64,000 bases of DNA from Pilatotrama ljubarskyi (lineage: Eukaryota; Basidiomycota; Agaricomycetes; Polyporales; Polyporaceae): assembly GCA_022385805.1 (NCBI GenBank), contig MU277703.1, positions 124,001 through 188,000 of the forward strand, read 5' to 3'. Of the stretch, positions 12,914-22,628 are shown piece by piece. Position 1 is the stretch's first letter; the number at the start of each line of letters is the position of its first letter. The notes below the pieces were generated by a model, which was not told where the DNA came from, did no database searches, and saw only the letters and a program-made list of their open reading frames with translations. The position numbers and the translations under genes are program-made.

Positions 12914-14651
12914 ATGTCAGTTTGGGCTAAGCAGTGCTGCGCGCAGATTAGGAGCCGAAGAAAGAGGGCACACCGCCCCGTGGATCCTTGCCTAGGTTTC
13001 TACCTGGGTACAACCCAGTCTCATGTACCCCTCGACCGCTCAGTTTCCTTGCATGCCAGCCCCGCCGGACAACGACCGCATACAAACGCTCCAGTTCAGC
13101 TAATGAGAGCGTCCGCGATTCCAAGCGACTCTGATAACCGCGACAGCGAGGCGGATCCTAGAGGTATTCAGAGTCTTGATACCGATGGGAGTGCGGCTGC
13201 TCGAGCCACAGTCACGGTCGATGAATTCCTCCGTCGTGTCGCGTCCCCAATCAAACACTATACTGGACAGCGTGCGAGAAAACGCAAGAAACGCTACGCA
13301 GTTTTACGCAACAGTGAAGATGAATACGTGCCCAGTTCGAGTGCCGACGAGTCTGTCGGATACGAAGAGCCGACCTCCTCGCGTTCGCCACGGAACCGTC
13401 GCAAGCGCCAAATCGTCTGGACCAGTGACGAAGAAGAAGCACGCCCACATACTGGAGGAACAATCAGGCGACGCCCTTGTCCCAGGGAGCGCATTCACGC
13501 GCTTTCTGATCGGCTGCTGCTCGCCGGTGCGTCAACAGGAGTAGACGTGATCGGCGGTCCCCTCTATCCTCTGCCGGCGGCGCATACATCGACCCGTCAA
13601 CCCATACCACTTGTTCCTGGTCATCGCCAACCATCTCCACCCGCGAACTCGAGGGTCGTGCTCCGTCACTACGTCGACCCACGGAGAGCTGCCCCATTTC
13701 GTAGGGCTTCGTTCCGGTTCGCTGTCGCCGCGGAGGACCAATCACCGACTTGCAGGAAGAAGAGCCTGAGGCCGGTCACAGCGTGGAAGCCGGGCGGGGA
13801 GGGCGTGCTTCATCAGCCTACAGCGTCCCGTCAAATTGGGCGTGTGGCTGTCGAGCGATTGGTCATGATTCCTTTGGAGTTAGTCCCGATGACCACCGTC
13901 ACAGACAGAGGGACATTCAGGTTATGCTTCGATCCCAATGATGGTCGTTGACATGCTCATTCTCTGTATTTGTAGTATGTCTAGTCAGTCCAGAGGCGCT
14001 CGTGCCGCGCCAGGTGCTGAGCAGCTGGTCTCGTCGTCTCGGGCAGCGATACCCTTGGCGTCCTTCGTCCCTCTCTCGCCGAAGCATCGGCCTCCGGTAT
14101 CTGCTATCGGCCTTGAGCCGTGCTCTGCTTACTTCGTCGCCACTTCGTCACCGCCCGACCCACCTGCCAGAGTATCAGACAGCTCCTTGACGTCGCCAAC
14201 AACAGATCTCTCAGCAGTAGCAGACCATGTCACTCCTGGAACTCGTACTAGGTACTCTGCGACGAACGCCTTGTCCACAGAAGCTGGTGTTACGGATAAG
14301 GGCTTGGAACTTGCTGCCGATTTGCCAACGGCTGGTGGCCTCTCGTCCTCCGCAGAGCATCCGGTTCAGGCTGAAGCTCCATTCCGTGATGCTCCGTTGC
14401 CAAGCTCAGCTGCGGTTGACTCTGTATCAACCTTGGAGACTGGATACTCTGTCGCGGCAAGGCCGATGAAGCCCCTGGGCACTCTCATGGACGGGTTACG
14501 TGACATCGCACGTTCTGCCACTCAGTCTTCACGTGCGTCTACTAGCATTCGGAGACGGCCTCGACCAGTGATTTCGCGGGGCGTTCTGGTTGGTGCTGAC
14601 GCCCCTCTCCCGCTCATCATTGGCGCCAATTCTAAATCTTGGGCTGCTTAG
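12914..14651 (+). CDS. Hypothetical charged, low-complexity protein
   Basis: Not recognised. Two long open frames join through a good 55 nt intron (13921-13975, GT...TGTAG), giving up to about 560 residues. ATG 12914 is the first start; ATG 13103 (MRASAIPSDSDNRDSEAD) is an equally good choice and removes a low-quality N-terminus. The protein alternates acidic Ser/Asp/Glu patches (RNSEDEYVPSSSADES, WTSDEEEARPH) with basic clusters (RARKRKKRYA, RNRRKRQIVW) that look like nuclear localisation signals. The second exon is Ser/Ala/Pro-rich and ends PLIIGANSKSWAA. No signal peptide, membrane segment or enzyme motif is visible. A nuclear role is an inference from composition only. It sits between the DUF6534 gene and the metacaspase on the same strand. 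Confidence 0.5.
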
Positions 14652-15532
14652 AAGACTGGAGAATCTTCATGTCCCTCAGCACCACGTCTGTCCCCCGATA
14701 GAAATGACGTTAGACTGCCATGTGCCACGCGAGGCTTCGGTCAAGATCACAGTCCTTCCTCGGCCACAGGAGATATCTCTGGTACGAGAGCAGCCTACGT
14801 CGCCCTATGGCGACATGCTTGAGCGATCTACTCTTATCTGACGATGGCCCTCTTAGCCCCGGGAGGCATCACATACCTACAGAACGTGAGGATCGTCTCT
14901 GACGATTCAGCAGATTTCGTCTGCAAGCAAGAAGACGGGACTAGGCCGCTGCGTATCGACATTGACTCCGCTTTACTGTGCCGTCCTCGTCGGAATGTGC
15001 TGCACCTCCCTTCCAGCCCCCTTCCTTGCTGGTCAGCACTACCGCCAGATGCGTCCCATACTCGATGAGACTTCTCGTTCGCCCTTACCGCTACTGTAAT
15101 TTGCAATTCGAGATGTGGACCACTCAGCAACATGGACTCCCGCCGTCGCTACACCTGGTCAGACCATTGTGCTCAGCAGTACTCAATGATTCCGTGCATA
15201 GCCTGCGATGTATTTATATGGTTCCTCCATATCTCAGTGCCTGAACGTAAAAGCCTGAGGTTGCTCGTCTGAAGCCAGCATAACTCTCGGACCGATTCGA
15301 AGCGTTGAGTTTTACTGTCTCACTGAGTACGGAGGAATGACGTGTGTCACGTGGAAGTGAGCACGGCGGGCGGCGTTGCCGAGCACTGCAACTGTGCAAC
15401 AGACGGGACTTCGATCTCAGTCGTCGCCGAGCTCTCGTCCAACGTCTTTTATCAGACTCTCATCTTTGGCTTGCACAAGCCGTCTCGAATCCTGTATACG
15501 CTGTTTGTGACCTGACTCCGCGCTCGAGGACG
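14652..15532. other. Intergenic stretch upstream of metacaspase
   Basis: Contains only short frames. One (14590-14841 +) runs on from the previous gene in another frame, and another (14844-15068 +) has no recognisable motif. Either could be a further exon of the hypothetical gene upstream, but no splice path was convincing. The 3' part should hold the metacaspase promoter. Confidence 0.35.
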
Positions 15533-17870
15533 ATGTGGAGCTATCCGGGGCAACAAGGGGGTTACCGAGCACCTCCCGGTGGCCCGCCACCGTCTGGCAC
15601 GCCTCCGTAAGTGTATCTGCTTTGAGTGTGTTGCTACAAGCGGCCTTATTGTGCAATCTCGCCGCCACGCAGTTATGGATTTCCCAGCCCGTAAGTCGTC
15701 CTGCACATTCCTGAAACATCATGAATACTATCTCATCGCGTCCGCTGTCAAGCAATGGACCCTCCCCAGTTCCGGGGTACAACCCTGGATATAGTCCTGG
15801 ATATATGCCCGCATATGGAGCACCTCCCGGTCCACCACCTGGAGGGTACGTATGAACGAACTTCTCCAAGACTGAGCCGTCCAGCATTGACGGCTGTTCA
15901 GGTATCCTCCGCCGGGGCCACCAGGATTCCCCAGTGAGCATCATCACCATCACCATCAGAGCGGCGGGTTTCCTCCTCCTCCTGGGCCGCCCCCTCCTGG
16001 ATACGGACCACCTCCTCCCATTCCGGCGAGACCTAACTCGGGTAGCCGGTACCAGCCTCCTCCGGGCCCACCCCCTGGACAGTACGGATCCTATCCGCCG
16101 CCTCGTTTGTTGCTTCTCTATCGTCGGTGTCACGCTGAAACTCATGAGCTTGTGTACAGCGGGCCCGCCTCTGCCTCCCCCGAGCCAATCGCAGAACTAT
16201 GGGCCTATGTTCGAGGGCGCTGATCATCACCAGCAGCAGCTCTTCTTCCAGTATTCCCAGTGTACTGGAAAGAGGAAGGCTTTATGTGTATGTGATCGTT
16301 TCTCTGGATGCGACGAGGATGTCTGACTGTCGCCCTTGCAGATCGGCATCAACTACTTCGGGCAGTCCGCTGAACTGAAGGGATGTATCAACGATGCCCG
16401 CAATGTTGTTCAATTCCTGAAAGGTGAGCGTTCACGGAGATGTGTGAGCCATCATTCATAATAGGCATCCAGAAATGTGGGGTTACCGAGAGGATGACAT
16501 CGTCGTTCTAACCGACGACGCGTCCAATCCTCGTCAGATCCCGACGAAAGACAACATGGTAGGTATCTCAAATCAGTTGAGCAAAACCTCTCTGACCTGC
16601 GTTCCCTCCTAGATTGCGGCCATGCAGTGGCTTGTACGCGATGCACAGCCCAACGATTCGCTTTTCTTCCATTGTGAGGCAACGTGGTATATCCATCACC
16701 TGCGCTCTGTGCTGAAATCTTGTAGATTCTGGGCACGGTGGCCAGACGAAGGACCTCGATGGCGACGAAGCAGATGGTTACGACGAGGTCATCTATCCCG
16801 TAGACTTCCAGCAGGCTGGTCATATCGTCGACGACGCGAGTATTTTCCTAGCCCTGACTCTGCGCCGCTGCTTATGACGTTCGTCGATGCTAGGTCATGC
16901 ATGAGATCATGGTCAGACCTTTGCCGCCGGGTTGCCGTTTGACCGCAATTTTTGACGTGAGTATTGTTAAACTCCTATCCTTGACAACCGCTGACGAGTT
17001 TGGATCTATAGTCGTGTCATTCTGGCTCCGTGCTGGGTGCGTTGAGAATAGTTTTACACCATAGGAGTGAATAATCAACAGGTCCCACAGACTTGCCATA
17101 CATCTATTCCACTGAAGGCAAGATCAAAGAGCCGAATCTGGCTGCCGAGGCAGGACAAGGCTTGCTATCTGCCGTGACTTCCTATGCTCGCGGGGACATG
17201 GTCGGTGTCCCGATGATCGTCTAAAAGCGTCCTCGCCATTCATGCTGGACTTCTAGGGCGGCGTCTTCTCGTCTGTTTCTGGATTGCTGAAGACGGCCAC
17301 GGGCGGTGGCCAACGTGCCGACAAGATATCTAAAGCAACGAAGACATCGCCGGCCGACGTCGTATGTCTCTCAGCCGGAGAAGAGTAGCGCAGAGCTGAT
17401 GGGCCGCGCGCGCAGATTTCTTGGAGTGGTTGCAAAGACTCGCAGACCAGCGCTGATACCTTCGAGGCCGGCCAGTCAACGGGTGCAATGAGCTACGTAC
17501 GTTGATGATCTCTGCCTTCTGCGTTGGTCTCATGCTGATTATCTTACTTCAGGCTTTCATGACATGTCTACGTAAGAGGTTTCTCCGAGCGCTCTCCGGA
17601 ATACACGCCGTTGATCGCCCATGTGTATATAGGGCAGAACAAACAGCAGAGCTATCAGCAACTGCTTGTCAACATTCGGTAGGTGCCCCGACGCACTCTA
17701 TCTTACGTGAAGGTGGTTACTGATTTCGTGCACCAGCGCTATCCTGAAGGCGAAATACAGTCAGAAGCCTCAGCTATCGAGTTCGCACCCGATAGTAGGT
17801 TTTTCAGTGGACAGAGTGGCACGATGCTCACGCTTGCTGTCAGGACGTGAACTTGCTCTTCATCTGTTGA
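15533..17870 (+). CDS. MCA1: Type I metacaspase (Cys protease, C14B)
   Basis: Caspase-fold protease cutting after Arg/Lys, linked in fungi to cell death and protein quality control. About 18 exons can be placed: 15533-15606, 15673-15690, 15753-15845, 15902-16104, 16160-16287, 16342-16423, 16473-16558, 16613-16673, 16726 to about 16835, 16894-16956, 17012-17036, 17091-17200, 17257-17362, 17416-17496, 17553-17571, 17633-17678, 17737-17794 and 17844-17870. The N-terminal prodomain is Pro/Gly/Tyr-rich ([11 protein letters not shown]...) with a run of six His. The p20 domain begins [15 protein letters not shown]. The catalytic His is in [20 protein letters not shown] and the catalytic Cys in [11 protein letters not shown], encoded in a 25 nt exon. 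The calcium-site and C-terminal p10 part shows [17 protein letters not shown]. The last exon reads DVNLLFIC then TGA. One intron (16836-16893) seems to use a GC donor. All key residues are present, so an active enzyme is expected. Confidence 0.93.
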
Positions 17871-19710
17871 GGAGCTGTATGGCGGGGAAGATGGCCTGGG
17901 TAATTGTAACACTACTACTTGTTGTACCTGTCATCGCTGTTCGCAGTAAGTTATTTCTCCGCTTCCTTAGTTTCGGTGCGCCTTCCGGAAGTCCTAGAAT
18001 CGCCCTTCTCTACACGAGCTGCTTCGCTCTGGGACGTAAGTGCAGCTTATCTGAAAGCCATATCGAGCCAGAGTCCAGACTCACGTCACTGCGTTCATCG
18101 CGCACCCAGGTGGGTAGCTGTGGGTTCTGTGGGTCGTACCCCCAGTCATGCGCTCGACGACCCTGTCCGTCCGACGTATTCATTGACTAGTTGGGTCATG
18201 GCTCTCGTGGCGCGCTCTTATGGCGTATGCGAGATCGTGCTGGGAGTCGTAGGGCTAGGAGGCAATTGCCCGCCCGTATGACGTCGCGCATCGAGATGGA
18301 CAATAACGATCGATCGAACAGAGGAATGCGCTATACCAAATGCTGGGGTGGGCGCACCGCTCGATCGAGGCAAACAAGTCACCGACGGCGCAACTTGGGC
18401 AGTCTCGAGGGCCATGCAAACGTCAGCGTGGGGATCCTGGGAATGAGGGCAAGGCGTCCGTTGATGTCAGTACGGTCCACTAGTGAGTCCGTCAGTCCCC
18501 CTAGTTGTTCACATGCATCGATACACGCTCGTACATCACAGGCTGCTCTTTTGTCTCAAGATGACATGGGCCACACAGACGCCGCGCCGCGTGTCACTCA
18601 ACTTCGATCGAGTGAGAAGCCATGCATCCCGATCGGGGGGTCGGGGTCCACAATGGTGTCAGCTTGCACCACAGAGGCGGGGTTTGGTAGGGGAATGGCT
18701 CTACTAATCTGCGCTGTTCATTGCATTCGCAGGCGGCTACGTTTGAGACGTGAACGCCGTACGCGCCGATGCATCCAATGCGCCGCGTGTCTCGGCGTGG
18801 TCGGCGCTGCTTCGTTCCGTTCTTCGACAGTGGTGCCGCAATGCCCTATTCAGGTGCCCGCCATGCTGGATGGACGATAAATTCTCTCTCAACGAGGCTC
18901 TTGATAGATCGTCGCAGTCGTCAGCAGGCGCTTTTACGACATCCCAGTTGATGTTCACAGGTGAGTTTGAAAGAGGCAGCACCGATGATCCCGGCCGACG
19001 AGCAGCGACGCATGCGTCGAGACGCGGCTTGGGCGGGCCTTGGCGGCTCGCGCGCCCGGTGTTTCCGCGGGACGCGGAGGACCTTGAACCTTCCGAGTTC
19101 CTGCCCAGTGTGTCGTCGGACGGTACAGTACCAGGTCTCGAGCTTCTCTCTGCTTCTATCAACTTGAAGCTTATCTCCGGACACCGCAGACGGCTGCACA
19201 TTCAGGCGTACCTCGTTGACGTGCCGCGTTCAGCTTGAGACCGTCGGCGAGCGCACCCCCGCCCCTGCCGCCCTGTGCGGCGGCCGTATGTGCGCTGCTC
19301 GATCAGCCGCAAGACAAATTCCGAGAATATAACGTCGCACGGTGCGCCGGGCCGCGTTCCGGATGGATGGCGGGGCGGGGGCGGGGTCCGGGGGAGGGGG
19401 AAGAGGGGTTCACGCTACGGCCCCGCAATTTCCCCCGTGGAGATGGATGCGATCGGGCCTCGTCTACACAAGCTCGATCAACTCTTCGCGTTCCTTCCTG
19501 GCCCCATGACCTGCCCTGATTGCACTCGTTCTCATGTCCGGCCGAACGTCATCCGCCTGACCGCAGACCTGCATAAATACTCTACCACCACCTCCCAGAC
19601 TTGCGTAGTCGTCTACTGTCTCCCCACCACCAATTCTGCTATACAGACTCGTCTGTGCCCGCTTCCGCAGCACCTCGACTTGAGACCTCCCGACTGACAG
19701 ACCTAACATC
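17871..19710. other. Gene-poor stretch before transporter
   Basis: About 1.8 kb with no family recognised. Open frames exist at 18191-18880 (+), 18750-19238 (+, 162 codons ending LVDVPRSA) and 18737-19201 (-), overlapping one another, which suggests chance openness of GC-rich DNA. The last 350 bp hold the G-rich element described separately and the transporter promoter. Confidence 0.4.
19370..19408 (+). promoter_or_regulatory. G-rich tract: CreA/Mig1-like sites, potential G-quadruplex
   Basis: Six runs of four or five G separated by one to four bases lie about 300 bp upstream of the transporter ATG on its coding strand. The tract contains three GCGGGG hexamers and one CCGGGG, all fitting the SYGGRG consensus of the fungal glucose repressor CreA/Mig1. 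The same runs satisfy the pattern for an intramolecular G-quadruplex. What is seen is the sequence; repressor binding or quadruplex formation is inferred. Confidence 0.5.
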
Positions 19711-22159
19711 ATGGGTGGTGGTGGTGCCAACATTGTCGCGTCGAACCGCCGCAGGACTCTAGCTGGCCCTTCTGGTTGGGTATGTCGTGACTTCTCTTGC
19801 CATCCTTGTTTCCCGAGCGAAGAACATGCGTTCATCATGCATTGTTTTCTCCCACAATTTAGGCCGGCTTGCTTGCCAATGGCCGTATTTTTGCGATTGC
19901 GGTCTTCGCATCGCTGGGTGGCTTGTGAGTTTTGAGTGCAACAGCTCCGGCCGTTATCGCATGCTTACACAATGCATCCGCAGGCTTTATGGTTAGCCGC
20001 GCTCTTACTACACGCTCCGTTTTTCCTCACCTGATGACTCGTTACGGTCTCGCGCGTTCCCAGGATACAACCAGGTCAGTGCGATCATCTCATGGACGTG
20101 CGCAGTTCGCTGATATTTCAACCCCAGGGCGTGTTTTCCGGCGTCCTGGGCATGTACTCGTTTAAGCAGCGGATGGCTTCTGCGGTCGACAAGTCCGGCA
20201 CGAAGGGCTGGCTCGTCTCCATTCTTGAGCTCGGCGCGTGGCTCGGAGTGCTCTTCACCGGCTACCTCGCGGATAGGCTCTCCCGGAAATACACTATCGT
20301 CTTGGGTGCGCGTCCTGAGCCAAGTTCGCAGATTTGCGCACCGGCTGACATCTGGGATAATAGCGGTAATCATCTTCTGCATCGGTGTCGTAGTACAGAC
20401 AGCGGCCTTCGCGCCGTCGTCTATATTCGGAGGTGAGCAGCTGCCTCGGTAGTAGCGGAAACCATTATCTCAACGACCCCTAGGCCGTTTCGTGACCGGT
20501 TTGGGCGTCGGTTCTCTCAGTATGGCTGTACCTCTCTACAAGTACGTGGCTACCTGCATGTGTTCAAAACTTTGCCTGATGTGAGTCTCTGACAGCGCCG
20601 AGCTCGCTCCGCCCGAGGTCCGGGGAAGTCTGGTTGCACTGCAGCAGCTAGCGATCACCTTCGGCATCATGATCTCGTTCTGGATCGACTACGGCACCAA
20701 CTACATCGGCGGCACAGGCAGTACGCAGCACGAGGCTGCGTGGCGTGTCCCGCTCGCCTTGCAGCTCGTCCCTGCTATCATCCTCGGTATCGGCATACTG
20801 TTCATGCCCTTCTCCCCGAGGTGCGTATTACTCAGATACGCGTGGCGGGGGCAGATCTAATGTGATGTTCCGGTGTAGATGGCTTGTGAACAACGGCCGC
20901 GATGACGAGGCTCTGCAGGTCCTCAGCCGGGCTCGTCGGCTTCCTCCCGACTCTGATCTCGTCCAAATCGAGTTCTTGTGAGTACGGACAAAGCGTGTGA
21001 CAGTCCGCGTGCTCACGTGTTCTCCAGGGAGATCAAGGCGCAGTACCTCTTCGAACAGGAGACGTCCGCAATCAAGTTCCCGGGCTTGCAGGACGGCTCA
21101 CGGAAGTCCAATTTCAAGCTTGGTTTCTACGACTACCTGAGCCTGCTTCGCTACCGTCGTATGTGTAACATGCCTCCATGCTATCGACGCTTATTCTGAC
21201 GGGATATCTGTAAACGCAGCGTTGCTGTACCGTGTGGCTGTCGGCTCCTTGACCATGTTCTTCCAGCAATGGACGGGTGTGAACGCCATTCTCTACTACG
21301 CACCTTCCATCTTCCAGGACCTCGGCTTGACCGGTACAACGAACTCGCTCCTGGCAACTGGCGTAGTCGGTATTGTGTAAGTGCAAAGGCCGTTGAACTT
21401 GCCTATGTGTAAATCGTTAACCTGTCCGTGCAGCATGTTCCTCGCGACAATTCCCGCCGTCATCTGGGTCGACAAGGTCGGCCGTAAGCCCGTGCTAATC
21501 TCCGGCGCGTTCATCATGGCCGCCTGCCACATGATTGTCGCTATCCTCACTGGCCTGTACCACGACTCCTGGGATACGCACGTTGCGGCAGGCTGGGTCG
21601 CATGCGTCTTCGTCTGGATTTTTGCCATCGCGTTCGGCTACTCTTGGGGTCCGTGCGCGTGGATCTTGGTCGCTGAGATTTGGCCACTGTCCGTTCGTGG
21701 AAAGGGTGTCTCGATTGCGGCTTCGTCCAACTGGATGAACAACTTCATTGGTGCGTTGCCTGCTCGTCTGGTGGAGGTTCGGTTGCTGATAGAGCAGTGC
21801 AGTCGGCCAGGTGACCCCGTCGATGCTCGACCACATCGGGTTCGGGACGTTCGTCTTCTTCGGAGTGAGTACTCTTCTCTGAGAAGACAGTCGAGTTACG
21901 TTGACCGTCATTCTTTGTGTAGGCCTTCTCTTTGCTCGGCGGCCTGTTCATCTGGTTCTTCGTCCCCGAGACGAAGGGCCTCACGCTCGAGGAGATGGAC
22001 GAGATCTTTGGTTCCGCAGGCATGGCCGCGGGCGAGCAGGAGCGCTTCCTCGCTATTGAGAAGCGCATCGGCCTCGACGCTTACAACGACCCGGATCGTG
22101 ATCGTATCAGCCCTGATCACTCGGACATGCGCAAGCACGATATGTCGGAGAAGGTGTAA
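19711..22159 (+). CDS. MFS sugar/quinate-type transporter (12 TM)
   Basis: Plasma-membrane proton-coupled sugar-porter-family permease. Start ATG 19711 ([19 protein letters not shown]), stop 22157-22159. Exons include 19711-19779, 19863-19924, then micro-exons of 8 nt (19984-19991) and 11 nt (20064-20074), then 20128 onward. Together they restore the TM1 motif GGLLYGYNQGVFSGV. Family signatures follow in order: [11 protein letters not shown] (loop 2-3 DRxxRK), [30 protein letters not shown] (PExRG), [66 protein letters not shown], and [18 protein letters not shown]. The tail is hydrophilic ([19 protein letters not shown]). The YGYNQGV and quinate/hexose-type signatures do not fix the substrate; a hexose, quinate or related sugar acid is possible. 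The promoter has glucose-repressor-like sites. Confidence 0.93.
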
Positions 22160-22628
22160 GGGGGTTCGACAGGCAAAACCTACAGGGACTCCGTGCGCGG
22201 AGACGTCCTGGTTATACATCTCTCTTCTCTCATCCACTCTCATCTGGAATATCGGGATGTAATTGTTGTGCCATGCCCGGGCGATGTTCACGACCTTGAT
22301 GAGTAAGAGCCGTATACGTATTGTATTTGTATCTGGATTAGTTACGCCCATAATGCTGACGACTTTCTCACGTCTTGGAATTCACCATGGGTGAATATAC
22401 GTGCTACCAAGTGGGATATGACTTGACTCGCTTCGCCGAAACCTGAGAGCGCGTGCGGAGTAATAGCTAGCTTGAAGTTGTGGCCGAGAAGGCTTGCGCT
22501 CACGTGAGCGCGGCGCGACGCGTCCACCAGGAACGCGTCGCGTAGTTCAAAGAGCGCCCGTGTGGCTTGCTTCTGACGACGACGACCTCTGCCCGCCCGT
22601 GCCTGCCCTTGCTGCCAGGCTGCCCGGA
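22160..22628. other. Intergenic stretch
   Basis: Transporter 3' UTR and helicase promoter region; no coding motifs or repeats seen. Confidence 0.4.

Noticed and set aside
18191..19238. Overlapping open frames on both strands
   Set aside because: No motif, no splice support, and mutual overlap suggest chance openness in GC-rich DNA.
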